Source: Skermania piniformis | Lineage (GTDB): Bacteria; Actinomycetota; Actinomycetes; Mycobacteriales; Mycobacteriaceae | Reading direction: 5' to 3' | DNA: 64,000 nt | Assembly (NCBI RefSeq): GCF_019285775.1 | Contig: NZ_CP079105.1 | Span: 868,001 to 932,000, forward strand | Shown: positions 19,501 to 28,965 of the stretch, piece by piece | Position numbering within the stretch: position 1 is the stretch's first letter | How the letters are laid out: every line of letters starts with the position of its first letter | Position numbers and translations under genes: made by a program | The notes under the pieces: model-generated | What the model was told of the DNA's origin: nothing | The model's input: only the letters and a program-made list of their open reading frames with translations | Database searches by the model: none

Positions 19501-19751
19501 TCGCGACAAACGAATCGGCGGTTCGGCTGCAGGGCGACGACGTGCTCGCGCAGATCGCGCGAGAGTTGTTGGAACTGCTGCGGCGCGACACCAAGACCGA
19601 CTGGACCGTCCGCGACGACATGCGCGCGAAGATGCGGTCGCTGATCAAGCGGCTACTCGTCAAGTACAAGTATCCGCCGGACAAGCAGCCCGCGGCGATC
19701 AAGCTGGTGATCGAGCAGATGGAGGCGATGGCGCCGCGATTCGCCGCGTAG
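16578..19751 (+). CDS. hsdR: Type I restriction endonuclease subunit HsdR
   Basis: HsdR translocates DNA and cleaves unmethylated targets as part of R2M2S1. The 1057-residue product has the N-terminal nuclease domain with FDIVLYLNGLPVAVIELKRAG (E-x-K near residue 153), a superfamily 2 motor with Walker A TQGSGKSMEM near 302, the DEAH box VDEAHRSHY near 411 and motif III FTGTPI, and a C-terminal helical region for HsdM contact (VIAELISLAKEVAAEG). ATG at 16578 overlaps the DUF1016 stop. All catalytic motifs are present and the length is normal, so the restriction complex is probably functional. Confidence 0.95.
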   Translation: MISEAEWEQHALDALGEWAWQPATGSAIAPGASRGRTAWDELVLPERLLDRMRTLNPQVPPEYLEQARAAILAPQSQDPIAENFRLHQVLVDGYRGISYIDNDGIEQNPTIRLVGHRPDDNEYLAVQQVTIRTSEHQRRFDIVLYLNGLPVAVIELKRAGDGHADLPAARAQLDTYLREFPMAFRFAVLVVISDGITARYGTPFTPFEHFALWNVDDDGEPIAPSDPADDRARTPLRDLMDGVFNSERFLQLMRNFTAFDAEGDRLVKRIAKPHQYFAVTKAVGSTVAAAESNGKAGVVWHTQGSGKSMEMELYTHLVAQQPKLKNPTIVVVTDRRDLDGQLYETFAKSQLLREKPVIVTSRDQLRDELSHRTTGGIYFTTLQKFGRTETERKSGADHPLLTERRNVIVIVDEAHRSHYDSIDGFARHIRDALPNAVFIAFTGTPISFADRNTRQVFGPVIDTYDLTRAVEDNATVPVYFEPRLIRVTLADGVSEDDLDRAADEATLGLDDVERARIEQSVAVINAVYGAPERLAALARDIVEHWSVRSAEMYKFIESPGKALIVGGTREICADLYDEIVRLRPDWHDDAPDKGVIKVVYSGSPQDQGNVARHVRNGSQNKVIQQRLKDADDDLELVIVQNMLLTGFDAPPLHTLYLDRPLKGASLMQTLARVNRTFRGKPAGLLVAYAPLAENLNLALAEYTDTDRANKPVGRNIDEAVDLTIGLVARLDTLCVGFPWESVLRRPRGGRIAAAAGLTEYLRSPASAGNEPGEESLGERFRKLANELGRAWALCAEAQTLEAAQRETLRAKVRFYEEVRVWMNKLDAQQRQAEGRPIPDDIRRTLSALVAGSTVSGDIVDIYAAAGLPKPSLADLDADFATKATRARHPHLAIEALRALLAEESATATRNNLARERAFSERITELMRRYTNQQLTSAEVIAELISLAKEVAAEGNRGERFTPPLNQDELAFYDAVATNESAVRLQGDDVLAQIARELLELLRRDTKTDWTVRDDMRAKMRSLIKRLLVKYKYPPDKQPAAIKLVIEQMEAMAPRFAA

Positions 19752-19760
19752 GCGACGACA

Positions 19761-20084
19761 TCAGCTGTCCACGGCTTCCACCAGGTAATCCTTCAGCAAG
19801 ACCTCGCCGGGCTCCAGCGGTGGGAACTCCCGGTCGGCGGAGCCACTGCGAAAGCTGATCGCCATGACGGTATCCGGGCTGAGGTGGGCGAACGAAGCCA
19901 ACGAGAATCGTTGCTTGGTCCCGAACTCGTCCATCAGCTCGTACTCGTCCGGCCCGACTCCGCACCGCTCGCGCAGGTAGGCCAGGGTGGTCGGACCGAC
20001 CTGACCGAGGTTGTCCGGAATCAAGTGTGTGAAGCGCGATGACTCGCGTGCCTCGGCGATGATCTGCACCCGCGTGACCGGCAT
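19761..20084 (-). CDS. Hypothetical protein
   Basis: A 107-residue acidic protein (MPVTRVQIIAEARESSRFTHLIPDNLG...) with no signal peptide or membrane segment. I do not recognise the family. The gene has a strong ribosome-binding site, AAGGAG, 6 bases before ATG, and a codon pattern like that of its neighbours, so it is likely expressed. It is convergent with hsdR, only 9 bases between stops, and precedes nothing obvious in an operon. Confidence 0.6.
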   Translation of the reverse strand: MPVTRVQIIAEARESSRFTHLIPDNLGQVGPTTLAYLRERCGVGPDEYELMDEFGTKQRFSLASFAHLSPDTVMAISFRSGSADREFPPLEPGEVLLKDYLVEAVDS

Positions 20085-20118
20085 CTTTGCTCCTTATCGG
20101 TCGTCAACGGCCGGACTT

Positions 20119-20352
20119 TCAACCGATCTCGCGGAAGCCCATGAATTCTCGCCGCATCAATCCCTGACAATCCTCGACTGCCCACACGCTTCCATCAGAC
20201 CAGATGTCGATGCCTATCGGTACGCAGTCCATGTGGATGCCGCCGGTCGACCGGTTCGCCGTGCCCGGATCGGCCCATGCTGTCACTGGGCCGCCGAGTA
20301 TCCCCAGCGCGATCGTCACTGCGGCCGTCAACTTCATTCCGATCATGAACAC
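20119..20352 (-). CDS. Small secreted protein with signal peptide
   Basis: The 77-residue product has a Sec signal peptide (MKLTAAVTIALGILGGPVTAWA, cleavage after AWA) and a mature part of about 50 residues with two cysteines (MDCVPIGIDI and VEDCQGL) that could form a disulfide. Function is unknown. The ATG triplets at 20352, 20346 and 20337 are all in frame; GGGGGA stands about 9 bases before the first. It is followed at 20119 by the next minus-strand gene and is preceded by dinB2 downstream in coordinates. Confidence 0.6.
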   Translation of the reverse strand: MFMIGMKLTAAVTIALGILGGPVTAWADPGTANRSTGGIHMDCVPIGIDIWSDGSVWAVEDCQGLMRREFMGFREIG

Positions 20353-20447
20353 CGATCCCCCAACCCGTTTCTGTTACAGGTTCAGACGCGATCTGTCGGC
20401 GATGGTTCTCAATCGATACCCGGCAGCCAGAACCAGACACTTGTTGC

Positions 20448-21491
20448 CTACGGATAACCGCCCTCCGGTGCCACCATCTCCCCCCTAACCCCTAGCAGCC
20501 GTACCGGCCGGTCGTCGTCGAGCTTGCGGTAGAGCGCCTCGGCGGTGCCGGCGATGACGGCGACGTCGTAGGTCGGCTCGGCGAGTTTGCGTACGCGCGT
20601 GACGGTGAAGAACGGGGCGAAACGCACCTTGAGGTGGACCCGTTGGCAGGCGCGCTCCTCCTTGTGCAGGTCTGCCACCACCTGTTCGGCGAGGACGGTC
20701 AGTGCCGCCCGGACCTGCTCCGCGGTGGTGAGGTTCTCCTGGTAGGTCGTCTCGTGGCCGTGTGCCCGTGCCACCCAGGGCGTGTCGTCCACGCGGTCCG
20801 CTCCCTCGCCGCGCCCCAGCCGCCCGATGTAGGGACCGGTGTTCGGCCCGAACTCCGCGGCGAGCCGATCGTCCGCGGCCGCAGCTAGTTCTCCGACCGT
20901 GTGAATCCCCAACGACGCCAGGCGATCCGAGATGCGGGCGCCGATTCCCCACAGTTCACGGGTTGGCCGCTCGCCCATGACGTCGAGCCAGTTGTCTCGG
21001 GTGAGCCGGAATGTGCCGCGCGGCTTGCCGAAGTCGGTGGCGTTCTTCGCGCGCACCGTCGTGTCGCCGATGCCGATCGAGCAGTGCAGACCGGTCGAGG
21101 TGAGTACGGCAGCCTGGATCGCCTCCGCCATCGCCTGCGGATCCTCGGTCTCGAACCCGACGAAGGCCTCGTCCCACCCGAGCAGTTGCACCGTCGCGCC
21201 GGGAAATGCCCGCAACGTCGCCATGACCCGGGCAGACGCCGCCTCGTAGACCGGGAAATCCACGGGGAGGAACACCGCCTCGGGACAGCGCTTCTTAGCC
21301 AGCTTCAGCGCCATACCGGAACGAATCCCGAACTCGCGGGCCTCGTAGGAGGCGGTCGATACCACGGCGCGCTCGGTCGGATCGCCCCGCCCGCCGACCA
21401 CGACGGGCAGGCCGACGAGGTCGGGCCGGCGCAGCAATTCGACCGCCGCGAGGAACTGGTCCATATCGATATGCAGCACCCAGGCGGTCAC
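20448..21491 (-). CDS. dinB2: Y-family DNA polymerase IV, DinB2 type with Leu at the steric gate
   Basis: A translesion polymerase of 347 residues. Palm metal ligands are in HIDMDQF (Asp9, Asp11) and GWDEAF (Asp, Glu), the latter replacing the usual S-I-D-E. Fingers motif AREFGIRSGMAL and a helix-hairpin-helix (ELWGIGARISDRLASLGIHTVGEL) follow, then the little finger. Residue 14 is Leu (DQFLAAVE) where most DinB proteins have Phe or Tyr as a steric gate against ribonucleotides. Mycobacterium smegmatis DinB2 has the same Leu and uses ribonucleotides readily, so this enzyme may too. There is no clamp-binding tail obvious at the C-terminus. GTG at 21491 lacks a clear ribosome-binding site; it is divergent from the arsR gene. 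Confidence 0.88.
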   Translation of the reverse strand: MTAWVLHIDMDQFLAAVELLRRPDLVGLPVVVGGRGDPTERAVVSTASYEAREFGIRSGMALKLAKKRCPEAVFLPVDFPVYEAASARVMATLRAFPGATVQLLGWDEAFVGFETEDPQAMAEAIQAAVLTSTGLHCSIGIGDTTVRAKNATDFGKPRGTFRLTRDNWLDVMGERPTRELWGIGARISDRLASLGIHTVGELAAAADDRLAAEFGPNTGPYIGRLGRGEGADRVDDTPWVARAHGHETTYQENLTTAEQVRAALTVLAEQVVADLHKEERACQRVHLKVRFAPFFTVTRVRKLAEPTYDVAVIAGTAEALYRKLDDDRPVRLLGVRGEMVAPEGGYP

Positions 21492-21541
21492 GAGACAAGT
21501 GTGGATGCCCGATGAACTTGGTCACGTCCCATGGGTTAGTG

Positions 21542-21577
21542 CCATGTTTCACTTATATAAGTGAAACATGGTATAAT
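21542..21577 (+). promoter_or_regulatory. 30-bp perfect palindrome overlapping a promoter with exact TATAAT
   Basis: The palindrome at 21542-21571 has arms CCATGTTTCACTTAT and their exact complement. The -10 TATAAT (21572-21577) follows directly, and TTCACT inside the palindrome is at the right distance for a -35. Transcription should start at about 21583, the GTG of the ArsR gene, giving a leaderless mRNA. It is most likely the self-regulatory operator of that repressor. Confidence 0.75.
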
Positions 21578-21582
21578 CTGCT

Positions 21583-21924
21583 GTGCACGCCTTCGATGTC
21601 CTCGGTGACCCGGTGCGCCGACGCATTCTGGAACTGCTCGCCGACGGCGAACAGACCTCTGGCGCGGTCACGGACGTGATCCGGGTCGAGTTCGAACTGT
21701 CACAACCGGCCGTTTCCCAGCATCTGCGCGTGCTGCGGGAGAACGGGTTCGCGTCCGTCCGGGCCGAAGGGACTCGCCGGTTCTACACCGTCGAGGGCGG
21801 GCCGCTGGGTGAGGTCGACGCATGGTTGAACCGGTTTCGCAGGTACTGGGATCAGCGACTCGACGCATTGGAGACCGAGCTGGCCCGAGGTAGGCGGCTA
21901 ACCAAACCCAGCGAAGAAGCGTAG
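21583..21924 (+). CDS. ArsR-family transcriptional repressor
   Basis: The 113-residue protein starts HAFDVLGDPVRRRILELLADG and has the winged-helix recognition part LSQPAVSQHLRVLRENGFASVRAEG, both typical of ArsR. No metal-binding CxC is present, so it is the non-metal class that commonly sits with an SRPBCC (AHSA1-like) gene, as here (next gene 36 bases on). The GTG start is at the predicted transcription start, so translation is leaderless. The 30-bp palindrome on its promoter suggests self-repression. Confidence 0.85.
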   Translation: MHAFDVLGDPVRRRILELLADGEQTSGAVTDVIRVEFELSQPAVSQHLRVLRENGFASVRAEGTRRFYTVEGGPLGEVDAWLNRFRRYWDQRLDALETELARGRRLTKPSEEA

Positions 21925-21960
21925 GCCCGAGGAACTTCCGACCGATAAGGAGCTTTGACG

Positions 21961-22602
21961 ATGAAGGACGTACTCGACGAACTGGCCGCCGCCCACCGGA
22001 AGATGGGCTCCGCGACCCTGCCTGCCGGTGCGGCCTACACCATGGAGTTGAGGCGTCGCTACGACGCGCATATCGACGACGTGTGGGACGCCATCACCAG
22101 CCCCGAGCGACTGAGCCGGTGGATGAAGCCGGTCACCGGTGACCTGCGCCTCGGCGGGGCATTCGAGCTGGAGGGCGGCGAGCACGGCGAGATCCTCCGC
22201 TGCGAGCCGCCGCGCCTGCTGCGGGTGTCCTGGATGTTCGGGCCGGAGGCCGACGAGTGGCCCGGCACCAGCGAGGTCGAGGTGCGCCTGTCTCCTGGCC
22301 CGGCCGGGGACACCGAGTTCGAGCTGGTCCACGCCGCTGCGGTGGGCGAGCCCATGTTCCCCACCTACGGTCCCGGTGCCGGCGGCGTCGGCTGGGACCT
22401 GCACCTGCTCACCCTCGCCGGGTTCCTGGTCGACAGCGATGTTCTCGACCATGCGGAGTTCCGCGTCTCGCCTGCCGGGTCCGAGTTCATCCGGCGTAGC
22501 GCCGCCGCCTGGGGCGAGGCCCACCTGGCCGGTGGCGGCGAACCGGACCGTGTCGCGGCCGCGGTCGAGGCCACCACTGCGTTCTATCTGCCCGCCGGGT
22601 AG
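21961..22602 (+). CDS. SRPBCC (AHSA1-like) domain protein
   Basis: The 213-residue protein has the START/Bet v1-like fold: YTMELRRRYDAHIDDVWDAITSPERLSRWMKP and GDLRLGGAFEL, then a strand pair with ILRCEPPRLLRVSW and a C-terminal long helix. Such proteins bind hydrophobic ligands; the ligand here is unknown. ATG at 21961 follows AAGGAG by 8 bases. It is the second gene of an ArsR operon, so its expression is probably released when ArsR leaves the palindromic operator. Confidence 0.82.
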   Translation: MKDVLDELAAAHRKMGSATLPAGAAYTMELRRRYDAHIDDVWDAITSPERLSRWMKPVTGDLRLGGAFELEGGEHGEILRCEPPRLLRVSWMFGPEADEWPGTSEVEVRLSPGPAGDTEFELVHAAAVGEPMFPTYGPGAGGVGWDLHLLTLAGFLVDSDVLDHAEFRVSPAGSEFIRRSAAAWGEAHLAGGGEPDRVAAAVEATTAFYLPAG

Positions 22603-22619
22603 GCCTTGATGAAGCAACG

Positions 22620-22829
22620 GTGTCGGGCCAGGTCACCATCCCGCAAGACATACGCCGACGTCTCGGGATCGAGAGCGGCAGCGAGGTCGACTTCGTCGTC
22701 GATGGCGACGCAGTCCGGCTGGTGCGGTGCGTGGAAGGCAAGGGCAAGGACCCGGTCGAGCACATGCGTGGCCGGTGCCTGTCGATGACCACCGACGAGA
22801 TCATGGCCTTGACCCGAAGCGAAGCCTGA
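22620..22829 (+). CDS. vapB: AbrB/VapB-type antitoxin
   Basis: The product, (M)SGQVTIPQDIRRRLGIESGSEVDFVVDGDAVRLVR, is a swapped-hairpin AbrB DNA-binding domain, with an antitoxin tail of about 30 residues. Usual relatives start one strand earlier (M-x-EATVSxKGQVTIP); here the DNA still reads DEATVSGQVTIP but with CTT where a start codon would be and a G missing from SKGQ, so GTG at 22620 is used instead. Ribosome-binding site is weak. It precedes the PIN gene by 4 bases and probably regulates both. Confidence 0.75.
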   Translation: MSGQVTIPQDIRRRLGIESGSEVDFVVDGDAVRLVRCVEGKGKDPVEHMRGRCLSMTTDEIMALTRSEA

Positions 22830-22833
22830 GCCC

Positions 22834-23310
22834 GTGGCGCTGGGAACGCTGGTGGATTCCAATGTGCTGCTCGACGTCTTTACCGATGACCGGCGCTGGG
22901 GCACGTGGTCGGCCGACCACGTGGCGGCCGCGTTCGATGCGGGATCGGTCGCGATCAACCCGTTGATCTTCGCTGAACTGTCGATCGGGTTCGATCGCGT
23001 CGAGGACCTCGATGCGGCACTTCCCGACCGGCTCGAGCGCGAGGATCTCCCCTGGGAAGGAGCCTACCCGGCCGGCCGCTGCTTCCTGCAGTACCGCCGC
23101 AGCGGCGGTACGCGTCGCTCACCGCTGCCCGACTTCTACATCGCGGCACATGCTGCCGTCAGCGGGCGCGCCCTGCTCACGCGCGATCGACCGCGCTACC
23201 TGCACCTGTTGCCGGCGCTCGAGGTCGTCGCGCCCGAACAGGCCGCCGCGTGCTGCGCACCGCTACTGCAGCCAGGCGTGCAAAGGCAATTGCGGCCGGA
23301 TGCGCAGTAA
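22834..23310 (+). CDS. vapC: PIN-domain ribonuclease toxin (VapC type)
   Basis: Intact PIN fold: LVDSNVLLDVF with the first acidic residue near residue 8, a conserved FAELSIGF, and SPLPDFYIAAHAAVSGRALLTRDRPRYLHLLP with the remaining acidic residues. VapC toxins cleave tRNA or rRNA when free of VapB. The C-terminus runs on for about 20 residues beyond the usual end (EQAAACCAPLLQPGV), perhaps after loss of a stop codon. GTG at 22834 is the start. This is the only one of three PIN genes in the 8-26 kb region that looks whole. Confidence 0.82.
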   Translation: MALGTLVDSNVLLDVFTDDRRWGTWSADHVAAAFDAGSVAINPLIFAELSIGFDRVEDLDAALPDRLEREDLPWEGAYPAGRCFLQYRRSGGTRRSPLPDFYIAAHAAVSGRALLTRDRPRYLHLLPALEVVAPEQAAACCAPLLQPGVQRQLRPDAQ

Positions 23311-23374
23311 GGTTGCCGGGTTCGTTCTCTACCCTGGACAGGGTTCCTTGCCGTTCGGTGATCGCCTGCGGGCG

Positions 23375-25105
<1,731 letters not shown>

Positions 25106-25158
25106 CCCCAGAACGTAGCCGGTCGGCCGGCTGCCTCGGTTACCGGTCGCCGGCGCCA

Positions 25159-25358
25159 CTACGGGACTGCGTCGAGAACACTCGGTGCGACGTAGGCCGC
25201 GGCCGGTGGGCAGAGATACTTGACGCTGGCGACCACTTCCATCGCGTGGAAGTCGTCCGGCCTGGTGTTCGGCAACGCGCCGCTGGTCCGCCCAGCTGAA
25301 TACCGATGCCGAGGGTGAGTGCGGCCGTCACCGCCGTCGTCAGATGTCGCATTGCCAT
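25159..25358 (-). pseudogene. Small secreted protein gene with a frameshift
   Basis: From ATG at 25358 the frame reads a signal peptide (MRHLTTAVTAALTLGIG) and then turns into Arg-rich nonsense. In the next frame a sensible mature part continues, ALPNTRPDDFHAMEVVASVKYL, followed by CPPAAAYVAPSVLDAVP and TAG at 25159. One frame change near 25300 explains this. The gene may be dead, or the base is a sequencing error. AGGAG precedes the start. Confidence 0.55.
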
Positions 25359-25378
25359 CGGAGCGCTCCTTTATGTAG

Positions 25379-25566
25379 TCAGGCCGGGATCAGCGGGATC
25401 CCGTACGCGGTGAAACGAGGGTCGGCCGTGACGACGGTCAGGTGTTCGGTGATCGCCTGAGCGATGATCAGGCGGTCGAACGGATCCCGATGGCCGATCT
25501 CCGCGAAAGACACGACGCTGAACAGCAGTTCGTCGGCCGCTGTTGTCGCGATGGTTGGCCAGCATC
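25379..25566 (-). pseudogene. Remnant of a second VapC-type toxin
   Basis: The minus strand reads TAADELLFSVVSFAEI joined directly to GHRDPFDRLIIAQAITEHL and TVVTADPRFTAYGIPLIPA then TGA. In a whole toxin of this class about 45 residues separate the two parts, and an N-terminal LLDTHVLLW segment comes first. Both are missing here, so this is an in-frame internal deletion plus loss of the start. No start codon or partner antitoxin is seen. Confidence 0.7.
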
Positions 25567-25949
25567 TCAGCCGATCCGCCCGCCGACCAGGACTGCCTCA
25601 TCGGCGGTTGCGCGCCCTTCGAGACGGCCTGCCGGGTCGTAGCCGCCACGCACTCCGGTCGAGGTGAGGGAGTCACCGAACAGTTCGTCCAGGTACTCCT
25701 CGACCGTGTCCTCCGGTTGCGCAACACCGGCAGGGCACGGGCATCCGCCTCGGCGGCGACCTGCGCGTTCGCCGCCTCGAGGCGCTCGCCGATCCGGGTG
25801 GCGTAGCCGAGATAGAACGACGACCGGAACCGGCTGCTGCGGTCGCGCCGGCCAGCCGCTCCCGTACCCGCATGCGCCAGCGCCTTCTGCGCCTGCACCA
25901 GTAGCGAGGTGAACAGCAACTCGACCGCGCCGAGATCCTCGGTGAAGCC
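25567..25949 (-). pseudogene. Remnant of a DUF2786-family gene, frameshifted
   Basis: The minus strand reads LGAVELLFTSLLVQAQKALAHAG and SSFYLGYATRIGERLEAAN, the C-terminal domain of DUF2786 proteins. After ALPVL near 25725 the frame changes and continues AQPEDTVEEYLDELFGDSLT to a stop at 25567. The N-terminal domain of the family is absent upstream. It adjoins the toxin remnant with almost no gap, as if a larger deletion joined them. Confidence 0.6.
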
Positions 25950-26073
25950 GAGCCGGGACCTCCGACAGCAATCGGCGCCTCGATCGCGGGCTCGACGAAC
26001 GGCGGCGGTGGCATGATCGGCAGTAGACTTGCCGCCCGCGACGGATCGGTTCGCCCATGAAGGTTCCGAGCTC

Positions 26074-27438
26074 ATGAAGTTTCTCAGCGCCGTGGACCAG
26101 ATGATGCTGCGCATGGAGTCGCCGCGGACACCGATGCATATCGGCGCGCTCGCGATCTTCCGCCGGCCCGCGGGAGCCGGCCCGGGCTATGCACGCCGGG
26201 TCTACCAGGCTTTCAAGGAGGCGGCGTTTCTGCCGTTTCCGTTCGACAGCGTCGTCGCCGACCGGCTGGGGGTAGCCGGCGTGGCGTGGTGGCAGGAGGT
26301 ACGGCCCGACCTCGACTACCACATCCGGCTGTCGGCGGTTCCCGCGCCGGGTACCGACCGGGAACTCGGGCTGCTGATCGAGCGGCTGCACTCGACCGCG
26401 CTCGACCTGTCCAAGCCGCTGTGGGAAGCGCACATCATCGAGGGTCTCGCCGACGGCCGGTTCGCGTTCTACTTCAAGGCCCACCATGCGGCGGTCGACG
26501 GCATGGGTGCGGTCAACCTGATCAGGGCATGGCTGAGCACCGAACCCGGCGTCCCGCAGGTGCCCGAGACCGAACCGGAGCCCGATCCGGACAACCTCAC
26601 GCTGCTGCGCCGAATCTTCGAGACCGGCCTGCGCGGCTTGGGCCGCGGGGTCGTCGGCACCGGCGAGGTCGCGGGCCGGCTGGTCGGGATGGCCGCGGGC
26701 GCGAACAGCTCGATCTCCGCTGCGGTGCACACTCCGGCGACGCCGTTCAACGGCCGGGTCAACCGGCATCGCCGGGTCGCGGTCGGGCATCTACGTCTCG
26801 ACACCCTCAAGGCCGTGGCGGCGGCCACCGGCGCGACCGTCAACGACGCCGTGCTGGCCAGCGTCGGCGCCGGCGTCCGCCGGTATCTGACGGAACGGGA
26901 TGCGCTGCCGAGTCGGAGCGTGATGGCCTCGGTGCCGGTCGGATTCGAGCGCGACCCGGACACGCTGAACGCGGCGACGGGGTTCGTCTGCCCGCTCGGC
27001 ACCGACATCGAGGATCCCGTCGAGCGGCTGGCGACGATCAGCGCCGGCACCACCCGCGGTAAGGCCGAGTTGCTCGCGATGTCGCCGAATGCGCAGACCT
27101 CCTACACCGTGCTGGGCCTGGTCCCGCTGTTGATCGGGCAGAAGACCGGTCTGCTGGCGAAGGTGCCGGCGTTGTTCAATTTCACCGTGTCCAGCGTGGT
27201 GCTCGGCGCGGAGCGGCTCTACCTCGGCGACGCCGAGTTGGAGCTGATGGTCCCGATCTCGTTCTTGGTCGACGGCTACGGACTCAACCTGACATTGATC
27301 GGCTATGCCGGGGATGTCGCCCTCGGTTTCGTCGGTTGCCGCGACTCGATCCCACACGTGCAACGTCTCGCCACCTACACCGAGGCGGGTCTTACCGAAC
27401 TGGCCGCTGCGGTGTCGCCGGACAGCTCGGCTACCTAG
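26074..27438 (+). CDS. Wax ester synthase / diacylglycerol acyltransferase (WS/DGAT)
   Basis: This 454-residue enzyme moves an acyl group from acyl-CoA to a fatty alcohol or diacylglycerol, making storage lipid at the membrane. It starts [22 protein letters not shown] and has the catalytic HHAAVDGMG (H-H-x3-D-G) near residue 139, SVPVGF near 290 and the C-terminal NFTVSSV block. ATG at 26074 fits the family start; an upstream in-frame codon at 26029 would add 15 residues. Its stop overlaps that of the convergent pseudouridine synthase gene by 8 bases. Such genes are numerous in mycolic-acid actinobacteria. Confidence 0.92.
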   Translation: MKFLSAVDQMMLRMESPRTPMHIGALAIFRRPAGAGPGYARRVYQAFKEAAFLPFPFDSVVADRLGVAGVAWWQEVRPDLDYHIRLSAVPAPGTDRELGLLIERLHSTALDLSKPLWEAHIIEGLADGRFAFYFKAHHAAVDGMGAVNLIRAWLSTEPGVPQVPETEPEPDPDNLTLLRRIFETGLRGLGRGVVGTGEVAGRLVGMAAGANSSISAAVHTPATPFNGRVNRHRRVAVGHLRLDTLKAVAAATGATVNDAVLASVGAGVRRYLTERDALPSRSVMASVPVGFERDPDTLNAATGFVCPLGTDIEDPVERLATISAGTTRGKAELLAMSPNAQTSYTVLGLVPLLIGQKTGLLAKVPALFNFTVSSVVLGAERLYLGDAELELMVPISFLVDGYGLNLTLIGYAGDVALGFVGCRDSIPHVQRLATYTEAGLTELAAAVSPDSSAT

Positions 27439-28366
27439 TCGTCCAGCTGTCCGGGTCGGTCCACGCACTCAGGGTTCGGTTCGAGTCGAACCGGCGTGGC
27501 TCGCCGGTGATCGGATCGGCGAAGGCCAAGGTGCGGGCCAACAGTTGCAACGGTCGGGTGAAGTCGTCGAGTGGGCGGTCGGTCACGGTGGGGTACAGGT
27601 CGTCGCCGAGGATCGGGATGCCGAGTGATTCGAGGTGCAGGCGGAGCTGGTGGGTCCGGCCGGTGGTGGGGGTCAGTCGATAGCGGCCGACACCGTCGCG
27701 ATGGGAGTGCAACTCGACCAGGGTTTCGCTGTTCGGTTCCCCAGGTTCTTCGAAGGCCGCGACCACCTGGCGCAGTTTGACGATCCGGCTGCGTACGGTG
27801 CGGGGTAAGTCGAGATCCGGGCGGTACGCAGCGATCGCCTCGTACACCTTGTGTACCCGTCGGTGGGCAAAGAGTTGCTGGTAGGCGCCGCGGACGGCGG
27901 GGTCGACCACGAACAAGAGCACGCCCGCGGTCGCCCGGTCGAGCCGATGTGCCGGCACCAGCCGGGGTAGGTCGAGTTCGTGGCGCAGCCGGACCAAGGC
28001 GGTTTCGAGCACATGCCGGCCGCGCGGGATGGTCGCCAGGAAGTGTGGCTTGTCCACCACCAGCACCGCCTCGTCCCGGTGCAGGACATCGATCGAGAAC
28101 GGCACCGGCGGCTCGTCGGGCAGGTCGCGGTGGAACCAGATCGCGTCGCCCGGCCGATAGGGCGTGTCCGCGGCGACCGGGCCGGCGAGATCGACGATCT
28201 CGCCGGCAGCGAACATTTCGTCGATCCGTTCGTCGCGTACCCGCCCGTCGAACCGCGCGACCAGGTAGGCGTGGATCGTCGGCCACGTCCCGTCGGTGGG
28301 CATCCGCAGTCGTGCGGGCTCCAATCCGTGCCGGGGCGGCAAGGGCGGCTGCTGGCGGCGACGCAC
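27431..28366 (-). CDS. RluA-family RNA pseudouridine synthase
   Basis: The 311-residue protein isomerises uridine in rRNA or tRNA. The catalytic motif [15 protein letters not shown] holds the essential Asp near residue 145; [23 protein letters not shown] is the conserved C-terminal motif. The N-terminal 75 residues resemble an S4-like RNA-binding segment ([21 protein letters not shown]). The target base is not predictable. It lies 17 bases after the HIT gene on the same strand, so they are likely co-transcribed. Confidence 0.88.
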   Translation of the reverse strand: MRRRQQPPLPPRHGLEPARLRMPTDGTWPTIHAYLVARFDGRVRDERIDEMFAAGEIVDLAGPVAADTPYRPGDAIWFHRDLPDEPPVPFSIDVLHRDEAVLVVDKPHFLATIPRGRHVLETALVRLRHELDLPRLVPAHRLDRATAGVLLFVVDPAVRGAYQQLFAHRRVHKVYEAIAAYRPDLDLPRTVRSRIVKLRQVVAAFEEPGEPNSETLVELHSHRDGVGRYRLTPTTGRTHQLRLHLESLGIPILGDDLYPTVTDRPLDDFTRPLQLLARTLAFADPITGEPRRFDSNRTLSAWTDPDSWTTR

Positions 28367-28383
28367 GTGGATGCGGTCGTCGA

Positions 28384-28878
28384 TCAGCGCGGATCGAGGT
28401 CGGTCAGCCGGTCGAGCTCGGTGCAGATCGCCTCACGGACCCGATCGTGTTCCGGGCCGGGCAATTGTTCCGGCGCAGACCAGCGGTCGGGCGGATAGAA
28501 CCAGACCGGTCCGGGTTGGTACTCGGCCGGTTCCCAGTGGTAGCGGGGCCAGAGGTGGGCGTGCAGGAACTCGTCGGTGTTGCCGAGGATCTCCAGGTTC
28601 ATCCGGCGGAAGTTGCCGACTACCGCACGGCATGCCGTCTCGATCGCGGTGGCGAGCAGATCCATGCTGGTCAGAAACGCCATTCGCTCGGTGCGGTCGA
28701 GGTCGGCCAGGGCGCCGATGCCCGGTCGGTCGGTGAGCAATACGCAGTAGCCGGGCAGGAACTGGCTGAAACCGAACGCCGCGAAGCTGCCCGGTAGCCG
28801 GCGCAGCACGGTCGGGTTGGTACCGCGCAGAGCAGTGCCGACCGGATCTCGGCGGAAATCGGTGTCTGGTTCGGTCAC
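28384..28878 (-). CDS. HIT-family hydrolase (diadenosine polyphosphate type)
   Basis: A 164-residue protein with the histidine-triad-like motif FLHAHLWPRYHWE near residue 105, in which the histidines and the PRY-x-WE end match the branch of HIT proteins that act on dinucleoside polyphosphates. Upstream NLEILGNTDEFLHAHL completes the conserved strand. GTG at 28878 follows AGGAGG by 6 bases. Just before this ribosome-binding site stand three 17-base tandem repeats. It diverges from the rplN promoter, and precedes the pseudouridine synthase gene. Confidence 0.8.
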   Translation of the reverse strand: MTEPDTDFRRDPVGTALRGTNPTVLRRLPGSFAAFGFSQFLPGYCVLLTDRPGIGALADLDRTERMAFLTSMDLLATAIETACRAVVGNFRRMNLEILGNTDEFLHAHLWPRYHWEPAEYQPGPVWFYPPDRWSAPEQLPGPEHDRVREAICTELDRLTDLDPR

Positions 28879-28893
28879 GACAACCTCCTCTGT

Positions 28894-28942
28894 AGTGCCC
28901 AGCCAGGTGCAGTGCCCAGCCAGGTGCAGTGCCCAGCCAGGA
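28894..28942. repeat. Tandem repeat, 17-base unit, about 2.9 copies
   Basis: The unit AGTGCCCAGCCAGGTGC is repeated two full times and most of a third without a mismatch. It lies between the HIT gene start and the rplN promoter, so it is probably in the HIT 5' untranslated region. Such repeats often vary in copy number. Confidence 0.85.
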
Positions 28943-28965
28943 TAGCCAGGGCGCCGCGGCACCGA

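Noticed and set aside
28894-28942. CRISPR array
   Set aside because: The repeat is contiguous with no spacers and there are no cas genes in the window.
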